NCBI GenBank assembly: GCA_905480565.1
Contig: CAJQQW010000153.1
Coordinates: forward strand, 1 to 16,816
From: an uncultured Halioglobus sp.
GTDB lineage: Bacteria > Pseudomonadota > Gammaproteobacteria > Pseudomonadales > Halieaceae
Length of the DNA stretch: 16,816 nucleotides
Direction: 5' to 3'
Positions 14,007 through 16,816 of the stretch are shown in pieces. Each line of letters starts with the position of its first letter. The stretch's first letter is position 1. The notes beneath the pieces are model-generated. The model saw only the letters and a list, made by a program, of their open reading frames with translations, did not search any database and was not told the origin of the DNA. The translations under genes were made by a program, and so were the position numbers.

Positions 14007-15587
14007 ATGAGCAGCGAAGCACTGTACGAGCCCCCATTAATGGCCCATCTATTGATAGAAGGCCTCAATCGCTATAACGACGAGCCCTGCCTGTTTCTTG
14101 GTGACAAAGTCGCCAGTTATCGGGAGGTGCGGGAAAATACCAGCCAGATGGTGCAGGCCCTCAAGAGCAAAGGCCTGGGTGTGGGAAGCCGGATAGCAGT
14201 GATCTCGGCCAACCGGCCAGAAGTCCTGTCCAATATCGCTGCCATGCAGCTAACCGGGGCGATCGGCACGCCGCTGCACCCCCTCGGTTCGCTGGATGAT
14301 CATGCTTACGTGCTCGAAGCCGCAGAAATCGAAGCACTGGTCTTCGACTCGGCACTGTTTTCAGAAGTAGCTGCCGCGCTCAAGGAGCGTGTGCCAGGCA
14401 TAAAGCACTTTCTGGGATTTGGCCCCAACGAGGTGGGCGACGACTATATGGAACTCGCTGCAGGGTTTGATCCACAACCATTGGTTGCACCGGACATCTC
14501 GCTGGACGATATCGCATCGGTCAACTTTACTGGCGGCACTACCGGCAAGCCCAAGGGCGTAATGAGCCCCAACCGGGTCAGCGCCTACATGACACAAGTG
14601 CAGATGACCGAGTGGGAATTCCCCGAGGAAGTCCGCATGCTAATGGCGACACCCCTGTCCCACGCCGCGGCCGCCTTCTTCATTCCTGTGCTACAAAAAG
14701 GCGGTGCTTTCTATGTGATGCAAGGTTTCGATCTAGATGATTTTTTCAATATGGTGCGCGATCACAACATCACCTGCACCATGCTGGTACCCGTAATGTT
14801 GTACTTTCTACTGGATCATCCCAGGGCAACTGACGGCAGCATGAACAGCATGGAGACTATTTTCTACGGCGCCTCGCCTATGAGCCCCGCACGTTTACAA
14901 GAGGGTATCGAAAAGTGGGGCCAGATCTTCTACCAGTTCTTCGGCCAGTCCGAGTGCCCCATGGTCATTGCGAACATGAAGAAGAAGGAACATGATCTTT
15001 CCAAGCCCGAGCGACTCGCGTCGTGTGGCCGACCAACCCCATGGATTCACCTCGCGCTACTTGACAGCAACAATAATCCGGTGCCCGAGGGAGAACCCGG
15101 AGAAATCTGTGTGCGTGGCCCACTGGTAATGGGCGGCTATAAGGACATGCCGGAGCAGACAGCGGAGGCCTTTGACGGCGGCTGGCTGCACACGGGTGAC
15201 GTGGGCCGACTAGATGATGAGGGGTTTCTCTACATCGTCGACCGCACCAAGGATATGATCGTGACCGGTGGCTTCAACGTGTTCCCTCGTGAGGTCGAAG
15301 ACGTCATGGCCACCCACAAGTCGGTGGCTCAGGTTGTCGTCATAGGCGTACCTGATGAACAATGGGGCGAGGCCGTGAAGGCTGTGGTTGTTCTAAAGCC
15401 GGGTTCGGACGCATCGGAAGCGCTCGCCGCAGAGATGCAGTTACTGGTCAAGGAAGCCAAGGGATCCGTGCAGTCACCGAAGTCGGTTGACTTCGTGGAT
15501 GCAATTCCGCTGACTGCCGTGGGCAAGCCGGACAAGAAAGCGGTGCGAGCACAGTACTGGGAAGGTTCTGAGCGAGGGGTAGGTTAG
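14007..15587 (+). CDS. Acyl-CoA synthetase (AMP-forming, ANL superfamily)
   Basis: A 526-residue adenylate-forming ligase that activates a carboxylic acid with ATP to the acyl-AMP and then the acyl-CoA. Motifs occur in order: the phosphate-binding loop TGGTTGKPKG (175-184), ATPLSHAAA (214-222), YGASPMS (287-293), FGQSE (312-316), GWLHTGDVG (392-400, D398), then the hinge DRTKDMIVTGGFNVFPREVEDV (412-433). The C-terminal catalytic lysine region is TAVGKPDKKAVR (503-514, K507). The pattern resembles fatty-acid and aryl-acid CoA ligases; chain length and acid cannot be read from it. ATG 14007 has GGAG 5 nt upstream. A TTG at 13989 would add six residues and overlap this ribosome-binding site. It lies 40 nt after the esterase and 23 nt before the DUF3604 gene on the same strand, forming an apparent operon. 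Confidence 0.93.
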   Translation: MSSEALYEPPLMAHLLIEGLNRYNDEPCLFLGDKVASYREVRENTSQMVQALKSKGLGVGSRIAVISANRPEVLSNIAAMQLTGAIGTPLHPLGSLDDHAYVLEAAEIEALVFDSALFSEVAAALKERVPGIKHFLGFGPNEVGDDYMELAAGFDPQPLVAPDISLDDIASVNFTGGTTGKPKGVMSPNRVSAYMTQVQMTEWEFPEEVRMLMATPLSHAAAAFFIPVLQKGGAFYVMQGFDLDDFFNMVRDHNITCTMLVPVMLYFLLDHPRATDGSMNSMETIFYGASPMSPARLQEGIEKWGQIFYQFFGQSECPMVIANMKKKEHDLSKPERLASCGRPTPWIHLALLDSNNNPVPEGEPGEICVRGPLVMGGYKDMPEQTAEAFDGGWLHTGDVGRLDDEGFLYIVDRTKDMIVTGGFNVFPREVEDVMATHKSVAQVVVIGVPDEQWGEAVKAVVVLKPGSDASEALAAEMQLLVKEAKGSVQSPKSVDFVDAIPLTAVGKPDKKAVRAQYWEGSERGVG

Positions 15588-15610
15588 CGCACGAGTAGGA
15601 AAAACAAGCT

Positions 15611-16816
15611 ATGGCTTTATCGCACAAGGACATCGTCTTGGCCTTGCCGCTGTTAATGCTGGCGTGTTCGCCCGTGGAAGACCCCTCACTATACCCGCAG
15701 TTCAATGCTGAAACCGCCGTCAAACCGCAGGCGAAAGAGTCAACCGCACACAACCCGCAGCGCAACCTTTACTGGGGAGACCTGCATATCCATACCAGTT
15801 ACTCCACGGACGCTTACACCAATGGGGTGCGAGCCACGCCCGACGATGCCTATACCTTCGTAAAAGGAGGCGAGATCGAACACGCGGCGGGCTATGGTAT
15901 TCGCATGGCACGGCCGCTGGATTTTGCAGCGGTTACGGATCATTCGGAATACCTTGGCGTACTCCGCGCTTCCGCGCCGGACCTGCCCCTCAACGAAAGA
16001 GGGCTCAGGGATCGTCTGCTGAACGATAGCCGCCTGGGCGTGACCTGGCTGTTAACCGAAAGCATGATCGGTTTTGATCTTGAGGACGCTATCACCGACG
16101 GTTGGCAGGACATCAGCAAAGTCGCATGGCGTGCCACCGTCGAGTCAGCCGAGCGACATAATGATCCGGGGCGTTTCACCGCCTTTGTAGGCTACGAATG
16201 GACTTCTATGCCAGGTGGACAAAACCTGCATCGCAACGTTATATACCGCGGGACAAAAGTACCTGAACTGCCCTACAGCTCAGTGAACTCGGAGGACCCG
16301 CGCGATCTGTGGGCGGCGCTAGAGAAACAGCGCTCACAAGGCATGCACGTTTTCGCGATTCCCCACAATGGCAATGTCAGCAACGGACTCATGTACGACA
16401 ATGTCATGTTCGATGGCAAGCCTATGACGGCGGCATACGCCAGGATGCGCAACGAATATGAACCCATTTCAGAAATTTTTCAGGTGAAGGGATCTTCAGA
16501 GACAAACCCATTGCTGTCCAACGAAGATGAGTTCGCCGGCTTCGAAATTTACGACACCCAACTGTCTCAGACGCAGGAAGATTCAAAAGCCAAAGGCAGT
16601 TATGCCCGTGACGCGCTGCGCACCGGCATCGAAATTTCTCACAGAGAGGGTTTTAATCCCTACCGCTTCGGCGTGATCGGCGCCTCCGACGGTCACAATG
16701 CCAGTGCCCCCGTCGAAGAAAATAACTACCATGGCAAGTTGCCTATACTGGACGGAAGCGCCGCGCTGCGCATGGGCAAAGCCAATTATTTCCCCGCAGA
16801 CCGCATGGCAGGTGGC
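15611..16816 (+). CDS. DUF3604 family PHP-like lipoprotein (3' end beyond the window)
   Basis: An open frame of 402 codons runs off the right edge; family members are usually about 600-700 residues, so roughly the last third is missing. A lipoprotein signal is present: hydrophobic IVLALPLLMLAC with the lipobox Cys at residue 19, followed by a low-complexity linker. The globular part starts at about residue 52 with LYWGDLHIHTSYSTDAY, whose HxH (59-61) is the PHP-type metal-binding motif. FAAVTDHSEYLG, FVGYEWTSMPGG, FAIPHNGNVSNG and VIGASDGHN follow in the family order and supply further Asp/His ligands. The biochemical role of DUF3604 is not established; a metal-dependent hydrolase of the PHP class is the reasonable inference, acting in the periplasm or on the outer membrane. 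AGGA (15597-15600) precedes the ATG. It follows the acyl-CoA ligase by 23 nt. The incomplete frame has no stop within the window. Confidence 0.88.
   Translation, partial: MALSHKDIVLALPLLMLACSPVEDPSLYPQFNAETAVKPQAKESTAHNPQRNLYWGDLHIHTSYSTDAYTNGVRATPDDAYTFVKGGEIEHAAGYGIRMARPLDFAAVTDHSEYLGVLRASAPDLPLNERGLRDRLLNDSRLGVTWLLTESMIGFDLEDAITDGWQDISKVAWRATVESAERHNDPGRFTAFVGYEWTSMPGGQNLHRNVIYRGTKVPELPYSSVNSEDPRDLWAALEKQRSQGMHVFAIPHNGNVSNGLMYDNVMFDGKPMTAAYARMRNEYEPISEIFQVKGSSETNPLLSNEDEFAGFEIYDTQLSQTQEDSKAKGSYARDALRTGIEISHREGFNPYRFGVIGASDGHNASAPVEENNYHGKLPILDGSAALRMGKANYFPADRMAGG

Noticed and set aside
15448..16467. Several minus-strand frames of 63-105 codons at the right end
   Set aside because: All are antisense to the acyl-CoA ligase and the DUF3604 frame, whose conserved motifs run continuously through the area.
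1..16816. CRISPR array, insertion sequence, prophage or defence island
   Set aside because: No regularly spaced repeats, transposase, integrase or defence-domain proteins were seen on either strand.

Overview
The window is about 16.8 kb of bacterial chromosome, gene-dense and with moderate-to-high GC. It reads as an ordinary metabolic and transport region of a Gram-negative bacterium. Two lipobox lipoproteins, a TAXI-type periplasmic binding protein, a DUF6316-like small protein, a DUF3604 protein and an acyl-CoA ligase/esterase pair all fit a marine, lipid-using gammaproteobacterium (Cellvibrionales/Halieaceae type). That taxonomic guess is inference from gene content only. No rRNA, tRNA, CRISPR array, transposase, phage or known defence gene was seen.

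Layout. (1) 1-1049: an ACR3 arsenite efflux permease, whose frame stays open to the left edge, runs convergently into (2) a minus-strand pair at 3578-1042, a LysR regulator followed by a GlpD-like FAD dehydrogenase. (3) Diverging from the LysR gene across a 95-bp AT-rich control region with repeated CTAAT boxes is a citrate synthase-family gene (3674-4810). Its usual catalytic Asp is a Glu. (4) It converges on a minus-strand glutathione S-transferase gene (5555-4824). (5) About 400 bp of gene-free, hairpin-rich DNA (5556-5952) separates the GST gene from ppnP (5953-6270). (6) A peptide ABC importer operon follows: oppA-like lipoprotein, oppB, oppC and a fused oppDF ATPase (about 6308-11340). 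Its downstream cistrons overlap or nearly touch, so they are probably translationally coupled. The oppA reading frame encodes a lipoprotein signal upstream of any standard start codon. (7) Convergent to it on the minus strand are a TAXI-family binding protein (12246-11374) and, upstream of that, a 60-codon DUF6316-like gene (12543-12361). Two tandem hairpins lie between them. (8) After a leader of about 460 bp, a plus-strand operon begins: an HSL-family esterase (13007-13966), an acyl-CoA ligase (14007-15587) and a DUF3604 PHP-like lipoprotein (15611 to beyond the right edge).

How they may work together. The last operon suggests ester hydrolysis followed by CoA activation of the released acid, with a surface or periplasmic metal-dependent protein of unknown role. 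The Opp operon imports peptides, and PpnP salvages nucleosides. The LysR, GlpD-like and citrate synthase group may form a small regulon of central carbon metabolism.

No clearly new multi-gene system is evident. The items most worth a second look are the structured RNA-like divergent region at 5595-5880, the anomalous start of oppA, the Asp-to-Glu change in the citrate synthase homologue, and the esterase-ligase-DUF3604 operon.
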